A stretch of 64,000 nucleotides of DNA from Hyphomicrobiales bacterium (GCA_900489925.1 UEHQ01000017.1:265142-329141); one strand, 5' to 3'. Positions 53,458 through 62,477 are shown, counted from the stretch's first letter. Notes: a model not told the origin generated them from the letters alone. Numbers and translations: made by a program.

Positions 53458-54306
53458 ATGGACATTTCAAGCTTCACAGATACCTTCGACGAATGGACCG
53501 ACACGGCGCTCGGATGGTTGGGCGACAATGGCGAGTCCGTGTTCGAGTTCATCAGATGGTTGCTGGAAGGGCTCTATAACAGCATCCTTTCGCTGCTTGA
53601 GCTTCCCCCCTTCTATGTGATCGCAATCGTGGTTGCGGTGATCGGTTGGCGGCTCGTCAACAAGTGGTTCGCGATCCTCAGCGCCCTGGCGCTGGCGCTC
53701 TGCTTCTCGATGGGCCTTTGGCCGCAGACGATGAGCACTCTGGCGCTCGTTCTGACCGCCACTGTCCTTGCATTGGCCATCGGCATTCCGGTCGGAATAG
53801 CCGCCGGCTTCTCAAAAGCGCTCAACAAGTTCATGGAGCCGGGCCTCGACCTGATCCAGACACTGCCGCCGTATATCTACCTGCTACCGGCGATTGCACT
53901 GCTCGGCTATGGTCCGGCCACTGCGCTGATCGCAACCATCATCGTCGCCGTGCCGCCGACGATCAGGCTCACATCCCTCGGCATTCGCATGACGCCGCGG
54001 GAATTTATCGAACTTGGCGAGGCGAGCGGGATCACTCCGGCCCAGATGTTCTTCAAGATCCGCCTGCCATTCGCACTTCCAAGCATCATGGCCGGCATCA
54101 ATCAAAGCCTGATGATGGCATTCGGCATGGTGGTTATCGCCGGCATCGTCGGTTCCGGTGGGCTTGGCGAAACCATTTACGGCGCGATCCGCACCCTCGA
54201 TATCGCCACATCGATCAACGGTGCGATCGCGATCGTGGTGCTGACGATGGTGCTTGATCGCATAACACAGAGCGCCGCACGTCTCGGCACAGGGAGGACG
54301 TCATGA
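53458..54306 (+). CDS. Betaine ABC transporter permease 1 (ProW family)
   Basis: 282 aa with several membrane segments (LPPFYVIAIVVAVIGWRLV, LALVLTATVLALAIGIPVG). The EAA-type loop is REFIELGEASGITPAQMFFKIRLPFALPSI. It has the ProW-like periplasmic start EWTDTALGWLGDNGESVFE. It overlaps the second permease by 4 nt. The two permeases probably form a heterodimer. Confidence 0.92.
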   Translation: MDISSFTDTFDEWTDTALGWLGDNGESVFEFIRWLLEGLYNSILSLLELPPFYVIAIVVAVIGWRLVNKWFAILSALALALCFSMGLWPQTMSTLALVLTATVLALAIGIPVGIAAGFSKALNKFMEPGLDLIQTLPPYIYLLPAIALLGYGPATALIATIIVAVPPTIRLTSLGIRMTPREFIELGEASGITPAQMFFKIRLPFALPSIMAGINQSLMMAFGMVVIAGIVGSGGLGETIYGAIRTLDIATSINGAIAIVVLTMVLDRITQSAARLGTGRTS

Positions 54307-55157
54307 ATACTTCGCTTTTGCAGTTCTCGCCGGGCGCTTTCCTGGCGCCCGCTGTCGACTGGCTGAATACCAATCTCCACCCATTGTTTTCTGCCATCAG
54401 CACTATCGTTGAAACGGTCCTGTCCGCGATCGAGGCAGCCCTTCTCGTGCTGCCTCCACCTGCCATGATCGCGATCGTCGTCGTCGCAGCGTTTTTCGCC
54501 GTCAATCTTCGTGGCGCTGTCCTTGCCGGGCTTTGCCTCGGCTTTTGCCTCATCGTCGGCTTCTGGACGGCGTCGATGCAGACGGTCGCGCTTGTGACCG
54601 TCGCGGTATTGATCTCCGTGCTCATTGCGTTCCCGATCGGCGTGTTATGTGCCCGCTATCGGCCCCTGGAAGCCGCCGTCCGGCCTGTTCTGGACGTCAT
54701 GCAGACCGTGCCGCCATGGGTTTATCTCATTCCGGCTGTCATGGTCTTCAGCCTCGGGCGCGTGCCGGCGATCATTGCGACGATCGTCTATGGGATCCCT
54801 CCGATGCTGCGTCTGACCACGCTGGCGTTCAAACAGATACCGCGCGAATACATCGAGCTCGGCAGTGCGATTGGGGCGCATCCGCGGTCGGTGCTTTGGA
54901 AGATTGAAATTCCGCTCGCAAAGCAGACGCTGCTTGTCGGCCTCAACCAGTGCATCCTGCTGTCTCTGGCGATGGTTGTCCTGGCTGGCCTCGTGGGCGC
55001 CGGCGGTTTGGGCGCGGAGGTAACACGTGGACTGACGCGAATGGAAATGGGCCTCGGGTTGCGGGCCGGGCTGGCAATCGTCGCCGTCGCCCTCCTGCTC
55101 GATCGCCTGAGCCGAGGGCTGCTTGATCGCAACCGCCCTTCTTCTGCTCCCAAGTGA
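54303..55157 (+). CDS. Betaine ABC transporter permease 2 (ProW family)
   Basis: 284 aa, homologous to the first permease: LSLGRVPAIIATIVYGIPP..., EAA loop REYIELGSAIGAHPRSVLWKIEIPLAKQTL and GLVGAGGLGAEVTRGL. Having two separate ProW-type permeases differs from the single ProW of enterobacteria but is common in alphaproteobacteria. Last gene of the transporter operon; a hairpin follows at 55184-55215. Confidence 0.92.
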   Translation: MNTSLLQFSPGAFLAPAVDWLNTNLHPLFSAISTIVETVLSAIEAALLVLPPPAMIAIVVVAAFFAVNLRGAVLAGLCLGFCLIVGFWTASMQTVALVTVAVLISVLIAFPIGVLCARYRPLEAAVRPVLDVMQTVPPWVYLIPAVMVFSLGRVPAIIATIVYGIPPMLRLTTLAFKQIPREYIELGSAIGAHPRSVLWKIEIPLAKQTLLVGLNQCILLSLAMVVLAGLVGAGGLGAEVTRGLTRMEMGLGLRAGLAIVAVALLLDRLSRGLLDRNRPSSAPK

Positions 55158-55183
55158 TGGGGGGACACGCTCTTCTGCATCGG

Positions 55184-55215
55184 GGCGTTGCGCCTGCGTC
55201 GTTGGTCGCAACGCC
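55184..55215. terminator. Possible terminator of the betaine transporter operon
   Basis: Perfect 9-bp inverted repeat GGCGTTGCG/CGCAACGCC with a 14-nt loop, 26 bp after the permease stop. No T run follows. Confidence 0.4.
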
Positions 55216-55298
55216 ATGGTCGTGGACGAGCGGGATCCACTCGCGTACGGATTCTAAGATCGCTTGATAATGGGCTTTCGAAACAGGAGGCATGACCG

Positions 55299-56309
55299 AT
55301 GAGACCCGAGGATTTTCGAACCGGGGAGAATGCAGTCGCAACCAAGCAGCTCAAGGTTGGCTTCGTGCTTGCGCGGACATTCACGCTGTCGGCATTCGCC
55401 CTTTTCGTCGACACCTTGCGTCTCGCGAGCGATCAATTCGATCGCTCCGGAAGGGTGCGGGCCGATTGGCAGGTTCTGGGAAGCACGCGTCATCTCGTCA
55501 CCTCAAGCTGCGGCGTCCAGGTCGCGCCGACCTCCGACTTCATCGATCCGTCTCGATTTGACTACATCGTGGTCGTCGGCGGTCTGCTGACCGTCGACCG
55601 GCCGGTGGACGACGAAACCGTCGCATTCCTGAAGCGTGCAGCCGCACAACGCGTTCCCTTGATCGGTCTCTGCACCGGGACCTTCATCCTTGCCGAGGCC
55701 GGTTTGATGGCAAATCACAACGCCTGCGTCAGTTGGCTCCATGCCCAGGATTACAGGGAGCGGTTTCCGACCTTGTCGGCTCGCTCGGACAGGCTCTTCA
55801 ATCTCGACAACCAGCGCGGTTCGTGTGCGGGTGGAACCAGTGCTGCCGACATGGCTGCCCTTATTGTTCGCCGTTGCATCAGCCACGAGGCAGAACGAAA
55901 TGCACTCGAGGTCCTGCAGATCGAGAAGGCGAGATCTCCCGGAGATGTGCAGCCGCACAGGCCGCTCTATGAGAACTACGAGGATGATCGCGTCAGGGCT
56001 GCGATGATCCTGATGGAACAGAACATGGAATACGGTCTCTCGATCCCCCAACTCGCCTCCGCCGTCGGCTTGTCTCGCCGCCAACTCGAACGCGTCTTCA
56101 TGGAGAAGGCAGGAATGTCGCCGGCGCAAGCTTACAAGCTGGTGCGTCTGAAAAGAGCAAGAGCCCTGCTAGCCAACCCTAAACTGTCGATGATCGAGAT
56201 CGCGCTTGATGTCGGCTTTGAAAACGCTTCGCACTTCACGCGCGCCTTCAAGCGCACCTTCGGCGCCACCCCGTCACAGGTGCGGGCATCACCGGCGGAG
56301 ATCCACTAG
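55299..56309 (+). CDS. AraC-family regulator with GATase1-like domain (GlxA/GbdR type)
   Basis: 336 aa. The N-terminal DJ-1/GATase1-like domain (about 15-190) has the nucleophile elbow LIGLCTGTFILAEAGL. The C-terminal AraC helix-turn-helix pair (about 230-336) has SIPQLASAVGLSRRQLERVFMEKAGMSPAQAYKLVRLKRA and MIEIALDVGFENASHFTRAFKRTFG. This class includes GbdR, the activator of glycine betaine catabolism in Pseudomonas. Its position between a betaine transporter and GbcA/GbcB-like genes supports that role. AGGAGG precedes the ATG. Confidence 0.9.
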   Translation: MRPEDFRTGENAVATKQLKVGFVLARTFTLSAFALFVDTLRLASDQFDRSGRVRADWQVLGSTRHLVTSSCGVQVAPTSDFIDPSRFDYIVVVGGLLTVDRPVDDETVAFLKRAAAQRVPLIGLCTGTFILAEAGLMANHNACVSWLHAQDYRERFPTLSARSDRLFNLDNQRGSCAGGTSAADMAALIVRRCISHEAERNALEVLQIEKARSPGDVQPHRPLYENYEDDRVRAAMILMEQNMEYGLSIPQLASAVGLSRRQLERVFMEKAGMSPAQAYKLVRLKRARALLANPKLSMIEIALDVGFENASHFTRAFKRTFGATPSQVRASPAEIH

Positions 56310-56310
56310 C

Positions 56311-57054
56311 ATGCGACAAGTCGGCAAAATCACGGAGCTTTGGCGCTATCCCGTAAGCTCCGTGACGGGAGAATTGCTTGAGCGGGCCGAGGTCTCGGCA
56401 GACGGGCTGGCTGGTGACCGGCGCTTTGCCCTTGTCGAGGTGTCAAGCGGCATCGTCGCGCATCCGGAGCGGGACCGGCAATGGCAGAAGTGTGTCTTCG
56501 TGAAATCCCGCACGACATCGGCAGGCACGGTCGAGGTAAAGGTCCCCGACCACGATTGGCGTGGCGTGAATGATCCGCATCTTGCGTTGGAGTTGACGGA
56601 TTTCTTCGGCTTCGATGTTGCGCTTCGTCCGTACGAGCGGGCGCGGGCAGGAACATCGGACGTCGAGGTCGCAAAAGATCGCTACCAAGTCTCCCCCCTG
56701 CATCTTCTCACCAGCGCTTCGATTGATCACCTGAAGTCGATCCATCCGGCTGGCGATCCCGATCGCCGACGGTTTCGACCCAACATCGTGGTCGAGACAT
56801 CGAACGACATAACGGGATTTGCAGAGCTCGACTGGATCGACATGGGCGTCCGGCTCGGTGAAGTGGAGGGCACGGTGATTGCCCCCACAAAACGTTGCGG
56901 CTTTACCATCATCGAGCAGGACGGCCTGCCAAACGATCCCGAGATCTTGAGAAACATCATGAGGTTCGGCGGTCGCAACATGGGCGTTTACTGCGCGCCG
57001 GCCAAAGGCGGTGTCTTGAAAGTGGGGGATCTCGTCAACCTTGACCAAGGATGA
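56311..57054 (+). CDS. MOSC-domain protein
   Basis: 247 aa from ATG 56311, one base after the regulator stop. An N-terminal MOSC beta-barrel (about 5-95: ITELWRYPVSSVTGE, VSADGLAGDRRFAL) precedes the MOSC domain (about 105-240) with its Cys in PTKRCGFTII. MOSC proteins carry a molybdenum cofactor or sulfur (as YcbX, mARC and sulfurases do) and reduce N-hydroxylated compounds. The link to the betaine genes is positional only. Confidence 0.82.
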   Translation: MRQVGKITELWRYPVSSVTGELLERAEVSADGLAGDRRFALVEVSSGIVAHPERDRQWQKCVFVKSRTTSAGTVEVKVPDHDWRGVNDPHLALELTDFFGFDVALRPYERARAGTSDVEVAKDRYQVSPLHLLTSASIDHLKSIHPAGDPDRRRFRPNIVVETSNDITGFAELDWIDMGVRLGEVEGTVIAPTKRCGFTIIEQDGLPNDPEILRNIMRFGGRNMGVYCAPAKGGVLKVGDLVNLDQG

Positions 57055-57070
57055 CGCAGAGGAGGCCGAT

Positions 57071-57091
57071 GGACGTCATGGTTCTTGACGT
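57071..57091. terminator. Possible bidirectional terminator between convergent genes
   Basis: GACGTCA and TGACGTC pair perfectly around a 7-nt loop, between the MOSC gene and the convergent LysR gene. Modest stem, no T run. Confidence 0.3.
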
Positions 57092-57143
57092 CGGGGTATC
57101 CAGCAACGGTTTCGGCAACGAGAAGCCCCTCCGACGGCTGCAT

Positions 57144-58037
57144 TTAAAGCGGCCGCGTTAGTGCGTTGGCGAGCCAGCTTGCCGCATGTTCCGAGGCAAG
57201 CGAACGGCGGCGTCTGTTCGGCAGAACAATGCAATACTGTTCGACCGTTGGCATCTCGCCTTCGGCAAGGGCAACCAGTGTCCCGTCGTCGAGAAACGTC
57301 TGGACGAGCAGGCGCCAGCCGAGTGCGAGGCCCTGCCCGGCGCGAGCGGCCGCAATCGTCTCGGTATAGTGGCTGAAGCGAAGCTGAGGCTTTATCCTGA
57401 GGTGCCTGCCGGTCTCATCCGACCATTGCGACCATGACAGCCAGGACCGATCCTGCACATCGGTTTCGATGAAATCATCCCTTTCGGATAGCTCTGTCGT
57501 GGGCCGACGCCGAAGATAGTCCGGTGAACATACGGGAAGAACGGCGTCCGTCTGGGAGGCGACAACCTTCGCATCGGCAAATGGCGGGATACCGTAGCGG
57601 ATGGCGATGTCCACGCCGCCGGCATCCAGATCGATCCTGGCATCCTGAGAGATGACCCTTATCTGCACGCCCGAATTTTCCCGTCGAAACTCTGCCAACC
57701 GCGGCAAGAGCCAAAACGACGAAAAAGCAACCGTCGCACCGATCGTCACGACATCGGTCTGCGACACCCTGATGGCATCGACGGTGTCGGCGATGTTGGC
57801 AAAGCTCTGTGCAAGGGTGGCTCCAAGGGCAAGGCTTGCGGCTGTCGGCTCGATGGCACGGTGCCTGCGCACGAACATCGGCACACCCAGTTCGTCCTCA
57901 AGAAGCGCGATCTGGCGGCTGACGGCCGCTTGCGTGACACCGAGTTCACCTGCGGCTGCGGTGAAGCTGCGATGCCGCAAAACTGCCTCCAGCGTCATCA
58001 GCGCTGTTAGCGAGGGAATGCGTCGTCTGAAGTTCAT
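57144..58037 (-). CDS. LysR-family regulator divergent from the Rieske demethylase
   Basis: 297 aa. Helix-turn-helix at 5-65 (LTALMTLEAVLRHRSFTAAAGELGVTQAAVSRQIALLEDELGVPMF) with an effector domain of the GcvA type (VTIGATVAFSSFWLLPRLAEFRREN, VDIAIRYGIPPF). Divergent from the GbcA-like gene, with a 16-bp palindrome in between, so it is likely to control that operon, perhaps together with the GbdR-like regulator. Confidence 0.9.
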   Translation of the reverse strand: MNFRRRIPSLTALMTLEAVLRHRSFTAAAGELGVTQAAVSRQIALLEDELGVPMFVRRHRAIEPTAASLALGATLAQSFANIADTVDAIRVSQTDVVTIGATVAFSSFWLLPRLAEFRRENSGVQIRVISQDARIDLDAGGVDIAIRYGIPPFADAKVVASQTDAVLPVCSPDYLRRRPTTELSERDDFIETDVQDRSWLSWSQWSDETGRHLRIKPQLRFSHYTETIAAARAGQGLALGWRLLVQTFLDDGTLVALAEGEMPTVEQYCIVLPNRRRRSLASEHAASWLANALTRPL

Positions 58038-58053
58038 CCGCCCTCCTTCCCAT

Positions 58054-58069
58054 TACATAATATTATGTA
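58054..58069. promoter_or_regulatory. 16-bp perfect palindrome, candidate LysR operator
   Basis: TACATAATATTATGTA reads identically on both strands, 17 bp above the LysR start and 75 bp before the GbcA-like start. Its AT-rich character and T-N11-A spacing fit a LysR site. Confidence 0.5.
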
Positions 58070-58143
58070 TCCCTAAAAATTAATGCCGTTGAAGGATCGG
58101 ATAAGCAAGCACAAACTGGGTCATCAAAACATAAGGGGATCTC

Positions 58144-59397
58144 ATGCTCAACAAACTTCCGTCTTCCATATCCGCCCTGCTTGAAGCGCGCGCCAACGGT
58201 TATTCCCTGCCGGCTGGCCTCTATACCCGAGAGGATGTCTTTGACGCCGATATCGACGTCTTCTTTCACAAGCACTGGATCTGCGTCGGACTGGATTGCG
58301 ATGTTCCGGAGCCGGGAGACGCAACCGTCATCGATATCGGCAAGACCAGCCTGATCCTTCTGCGCGACGATGACGGAGAGATCCGCGTCCTTCACAATGT
58401 CTGCCGCCATCGCGGCTCGCGCCTCCTCGATGCCGGCAAGACGATCGTCTCGAAGCTGGTCTGTCCCTACCACACCTGGACCTACGAACTCACCGGCGAG
58501 CTGGCCTATGCCCCGCACATGGGCAGCGACCTGGACAAGCAGTGTCATAGCCTGAAGCCGGTGCACTTCAAGTCGATCGGCGGGCTGATCTATGTCTGTC
58601 TCTCCGATAACCCACCGGAAGACATCGCAAACCTGGAACGGGCGATGGTCGAGCGGCTTGCGCCCTATGACATCCGCAATGCCAAGGTCGCGCATCAGAC
58701 GGATGTGATCGAGGACGGCAACTGGAAGCTCACGATGGAAAACAATCGCGAGTGCTACCACTGCTCCGCCAACCATCCGGAACTCTGCGTGTCTTTCGTC
58801 GACCTCGACTTCGGCTTCGATCCTGAGACCTTAAGCCCTGAAGATCGTGAGCAAGCCGCAGAACACTTTCGCCTCTACGACGAGCGGACAAAGGCCTGGG
58901 AAGCCGATGGTTTTCCGTCGGCCGCGGTCGAACAACTGGCTGATTGCGCAACGAATTTTCGCACACAGCGCCTGATCATTGCCGGCGCCGGCGAATCCCA
59001 GACCCATGATGCGACCGCCGCGTCCTCCAAGCTGCTCGGTGAGATGACGCGCAAGGATCTCGGCGATACACATCTCTGGGGCCACAATTCCTGGAACCAC
59101 TTCATGGGTGACCATGCCGTCGTTGCAGTCGTCATCCCGCTTTCGGCCGGAAAGACCCTCGTCAGAACGAAGTGGTTGGTCCACAAGGACGCCGTTGAGG
59201 GCAAGGACTATGACCTCGACAAGCTGACCGATGTCTGGATTGCCACCACGGACCAGGACGCCGACCTCGTTGCCCGTTCGCATGCAGGCGCCCTCGATCC
59301 GGCCTATCAGCCCGGCCCCTACTCCCGCTTTTCGGAGACCAACCTCGACAAGTTTGCGTCCTGGTACATCGATCGGATGCGCGCTCATGGGTATTGA
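58144..59397 (+). CDS. gbcA: Rieske non-heme iron oxygenase, GbcA-like glycine betaine demethylase
   Basis: 417 aa. The Rieske cluster ligands are C87-x-H89 (CRHRG) and C107-x2-H110 (CPYHTW). The mononuclear iron motif NRECYHCSANHPE supplies H206 and H211, with an Asp in the C-terminal domain (MGDHAVV). The sequence resembles GbcA, which removes a methyl group from glycine betaine as formaldehyde. Stachydrine or carnitine demethylases are close relatives, so the exact amine is open. It overlaps its reductase partner by 11 nt. Confidence 0.85.
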   Translation: MLNKLPSSISALLEARANGYSLPAGLYTREDVFDADIDVFFHKHWICVGLDCDVPEPGDATVIDIGKTSLILLRDDDGEIRVLHNVCRHRGSRLLDAGKTIVSKLVCPYHTWTYELTGELAYAPHMGSDLDKQCHSLKPVHFKSIGGLIYVCLSDNPPEDIANLERAMVERLAPYDIRNAKVAHQTDVIEDGNWKLTMENNRECYHCSANHPELCVSFVDLDFGFDPETLSPEDREQAAEHFRLYDERTKAWEADGFPSAAVEQLADCATNFRTQRLIIAGAGESQTHDATAASSKLLGEMTRKDLGDTHLWGHNSWNHFMGDHAVVAVVIPLSAGKTLVRTKWLVHKDAVEGKDYDLDKLTDVWIATTDQDADLVARSHAGALDPAYQPGPYSRFSETNLDKFASWYIDRMRAHGY

Positions 59398-60469
59398 GTT
59401 CACACAAATGCAGCGTAACCTTGCTGCCACCTGGGATCCGGAACACGACGAAACGCTCGTCTGTCTCGACGTGCACCAGGAGACGCACGACGTGAAGAGC
59501 TTCACCTTCGCGTCCCCTGAGGGCAAACGGTTCAACTTCGACGCCGGCCAGTACTTCCTCTTCGACTTCCCGACCGGCTCGGAGGGCGAGGCTCGCTGTT
59601 ACAGCATCTCCTCGTCGCCCCACCGTGGCAACGCCTTCACCGTGACGGTCAAACGCGTGCCCGGCGGCAAGGTATCGAACTGGCTACACGACAACATGGC
59701 CGCCGGCATGACGGTCAAGGGCCAGGGTCCGCTCGGCCATTTCGTGCGCCCAAGGCCTGCGCCGACGAAGCTGCTGCTGCTGTCGGGAGGATCGGGCATC
59801 ACGCCGGTGATGTCGATCGCCCGCGATCTCGCGGATAGCTGCGAACGGGCCGATATCGTGTTCCTGCACGCGTCACGCACGCCTCTCGATCTCATTTTCC
59901 GAGACGAGCTTTCCTGCCTCGCCCGCCGGATGAAGGGCCTGCGACTGCACTTCCTGCCTGAAACGGTCGTCGGCGAGCTTGACTGGCACGGATTGACCGG
60001 CCGCATCTCGCCTGAATTCCTCAAGTTGGCCGTTCCAGATATCGCGGATCGTGTCGTCATGTGCTGCGGGCCTGCACCGTTCATGGCGGCCGCCCGTTCG
60101 ATCACGGCGGCTCTCGGCGTTCCAGCCTCGAACTATATCGAGGAAAGCTTCGATGCGGCCGTGATCGACGAACCCGGCCTCGACGTCGAGGCGCGGCCGT
60201 CGACTAGGACGTATCAAGTCGAATTCTCGAAACAGAAACGAACATTGGAAGTCTTGTCCGAACAGACCGTACTCGCCGCCGCGAAGAAGGGCAGTGTCCG
60301 GCTGCCGTCCTCCTGCTCCAACGGCGTGTGCGGCACCTGCAAGTCCAAGCTCGTGTCGGGTTCCGTCGAGATGAACCACAATGGCGGCATTCGCCAGCGC
60401 GAGATCGACGCCGGAATGTTCCTCCCCTGCTGTTCAAAGCCGCTCAGCGATCTTGTCATCGACCGCTGA
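59387..60469 (+). CDS. gbcB: Ferredoxin-NAD(P)H reductase, GbcB-like electron donor
   Basis: 360 aa from ATG 59387, inside the end of the oxygenase gene. FAD-binding motif RCYSISSSP (R-x-Y-S), NAD site LLLSGGSGITPVMSI, and a C-terminal plant-type 2Fe-2S ferredoxin (LPSSCSNGVCGTCKSKL... CC). It passes electrons from NAD(P)H to the Rieske oxygenase. This fused arrangement is the GbcB type. A second ATG 21 nt downstream is possible. Confidence 0.87.
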   Translation: MGIEFTQMQRNLAATWDPEHDETLVCLDVHQETHDVKSFTFASPEGKRFNFDAGQYFLFDFPTGSEGEARCYSISSSPHRGNAFTVTVKRVPGGKVSNWLHDNMAAGMTVKGQGPLGHFVRPRPAPTKLLLLSGGSGITPVMSIARDLADSCERADIVFLHASRTPLDLIFRDELSCLARRMKGLRLHFLPETVVGELDWHGLTGRISPEFLKLAVPDIADRVVMCCGPAPFMAAARSITAALGVPASNYIEESFDAAVIDEPGLDVEARPSTRTYQVEFSKQKRTLEVLSEQTVLAAAKKGSVRLPSSCSNGVCGTCKSKLVSGSVEMNHNGGIRQREIDAGMFLPCCSKPLSDLVIDR

Positions 60470-60504
60470 CCACTGCCTGCGTTCCCTGATGAAGGATCAA
60501 TCGA

Positions 60505-61785
60505 ATGCTGCGTAGCGAAGACAGTTCATCGACATCATCAACTGCTCCCGTGTTCAAGGATGATCGCAAGCAGGCCTATCTGAATCCTGATGGCGCTGAT
60601 CGTCCCCTGATCAGCGCCATCGCCTCGTCCACGCTCGACATTGCGCGACGCTATCGTCTCGGGCGCCTGCGTTCGAAGATGAAGGAGTGGGACTGCCCGG
60701 CACTGCTGCTCTACGATCCGGTCAATATCCGCTACGCGTTCGACTGTTCGAATATGAGCATCTGGACGATGCACAATCCGTCGCGATACGCGCTGATCCT
60801 CGCGGATGGACCAGCGATCATGTTCGAGTTCGAAGGATCGGAGCACGTCAACGATGGACTGCCCGGAATCGATGAGGTTCGAACATCGAAGTCTTTCCTG
60901 TTCTTCACTGCGGGAAATCTGGTCGAAAACAGGATGACGGCTTGGGCCGACGAGATTGCTGACATCGTAAAAACTCACTGTCGCAGCGGCCGGATTGCCG
61001 TAGACCGGCTTGAGCCGGCACCGGCCCATGAACTTCAGATCCGGGGCTTTACGTTGCTCGATGGACAGGAGTTGGCGGAACGCGCACGTTCCATCAAAAG
61101 CGCCGAAGAAATCGAGTTGATGCGCTGGACGATCCGCGTTTGCGAAGCCGGGATGGCGCGGATGTATGAGGCGTCCGAACCCGATCGCACCGAGCGTGAG
61201 ATCTGGGCCGAACTCCACTTCGAGAATGCCCGAAGCGGTGGGGAATGGCTGGAGACCAAGCTCCTGACCGCAGGCCCACGCACCAACCCCTGGTACCAGG
61301 AATGTTCCGACTACGTCATCCGGCGCGGTGACATGATCTCCTTTGACACCGACATGATCGGGCCGTACGGCTACTGCGCCGACCTGTCGCGCTCATGGAC
61401 CTGCGGGCACGTTGCGATGAACGCCAAGCAGAGGGAACTCTACTCGGCCGCGCGGGATCAGATCGATCATAACCTTGCGATCATCCGACCGGGCATGACG
61501 TTCGGCGAATTCAACGCGAAGAGTTGGCGTATTCCCGAGAGGTACATTCCCTATCGCTACACCCTGGCTGCGCATGGAACCGGCATGGCTGACGAGTGGC
61601 CGGGGATCCTCCTGCACCCCGACTATGACGAGGGGTTTAGCGGCTGCATCGAGGAAGGCATGGTCCTGAATATCGAAAGCCTCATTGCCGAGGACGGATC
61701 CGAGAGCATCAAGCTTGAGACGCAGGCCCTCATCACCCCGCTCGGCGCAGAACGCCTCGACAGCTTCCCTTGGGAGGAAATCTAG
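60505..61785 (+). CDS. DddP-like M24-family enzyme (possible DMSP lyase)
   Basis: 426 aa of the creatinase/prolidase fold, cytosolic. The metal ligands D281, D283, D293, H357, E391 and E405 and the catalytic-type D363 (MADEWP) match, at nearly constant offset, those I recall for Ruegeria DddP (D295, D297, D307, H371, E406, E421, D377). Shared blocks include GGEWLETKLLTAGPRTNPWYQEC and ISFDTDMIGPYGYCADLSRSW. DddP cleaves dimethylsulfoniopropionate to acrylate and dimethyl sulfide. A related hydrolase for a betaine-like amide is also possible. It follows the GbcA/B-like genes by 35 nt, as part of the same operon. Confidence 0.75.
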   Translation: MLRSEDSSSTSSTAPVFKDDRKQAYLNPDGADRPLISAIASSTLDIARRYRLGRLRSKMKEWDCPALLLYDPVNIRYAFDCSNMSIWTMHNPSRYALILADGPAIMFEFEGSEHVNDGLPGIDEVRTSKSFLFFTAGNLVENRMTAWADEIADIVKTHCRSGRIAVDRLEPAPAHELQIRGFTLLDGQELAERARSIKSAEEIELMRWTIRVCEAGMARMYEASEPDRTEREIWAELHFENARSGGEWLETKLLTAGPRTNPWYQECSDYVIRRGDMISFDTDMIGPYGYCADLSRSWTCGHVAMNAKQRELYSAARDQIDHNLAIIRPGMTFGEFNAKSWRIPERYIPYRYTLAAHGTGMADEWPGILLHPDYDEGFSGCIEEGMVLNIESLIAEDGSESIKLETQALITPLGAERLDSFPWEEI

Positions 61786-61904
61786 GAGATTTTCCGCTCG
61801 GCTTGGCCGCGGCGTATCGGCAAGAAACAAACGCGGAGAACGGCCGCAGGAAGATGCCTAGGCGACGCCAGAACGACTTCCCTCGAACTGACGTCGCCGT
61901 TCTC

Positions 61905-62477
61905 CTAGGCCGGCAGCGCGCCGCTTTTCTTTGCTGTCCAGGTCGCGATGTAATCCATCAGACCCGGAGACAGGCAGTCGTACGGCTCAAGGCCGGATGA
62001 CCTTAGCGTCGAGCGAACCTGATCCATCTTCGAAGGATCGAAGCCGCTTTCGATGATCGACGATACGAATGCGGCAAAGCCAGGTCCGGCCCAACCCTTG
62101 GTCTCGAAACGCTCAGGGTGGACAAAGGACAAGCCCTGGAACGGATGCTCCCGTACAACTGGCCCGTACATGTGAACACCGCATTCCTTGCAGGCGTGCC
62201 GCTGGATCAGAGCCGAGGGGTCGACGACGGCCAGTTTATTGCCATTTTCGACGACCTCCACGGTGTCTGTCGGCGCGACCGCCACGACAGAAAAGACGGC
62301 GCCCGCAGGCTTCCAGCACTTTGTGCAGCCGCACGCGTGATTGTGCGCAATGTCGCCTTTGATCTGGATCTTCACGGGATTGCTTTTACAATTGCACACA
62401 AGCGTCCCGCCCGCAAAACGGGCGTCCGTGGCCTGATAGCCAGAATCCACGACGGGATGGATATTGATGCTACTCAT
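61905..62477 (-). CDS. gfa: GFA-family protein (S-(hydroxymethyl)glutathione synthase)
   Basis: 190 aa from ATG 62477. The GFA zinc cysteines are visible in VCNCKSNP, HACGCTKCWKP and HACKECGVHMYGP. The family is thought to help form or use the formaldehyde-glutathione adduct. Its length and pattern match Gfa proper. It is convergent with the DddP-like gene. Demethylation by the GbcA-like enzyme releases formaldehyde, so the neighbourhood is functionally sensible. Confidence 0.88.
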   Translation of the reverse strand: MSSINIHPVVDSGYQATDARFAGGTLVCNCKSNPVKIQIKGDIAHNHACGCTKCWKPAGAVFSVVAVAPTDTVEVVENGNKLAVVDPSALIQRHACKECGVHMYGPVVREHPFQGLSFVHPERFETKGWAGPGFAAFVSSIIESGFDPSKMDQVRSTLRSSGLEPYDCLSPGLMDYIATWTAKKSGALPA

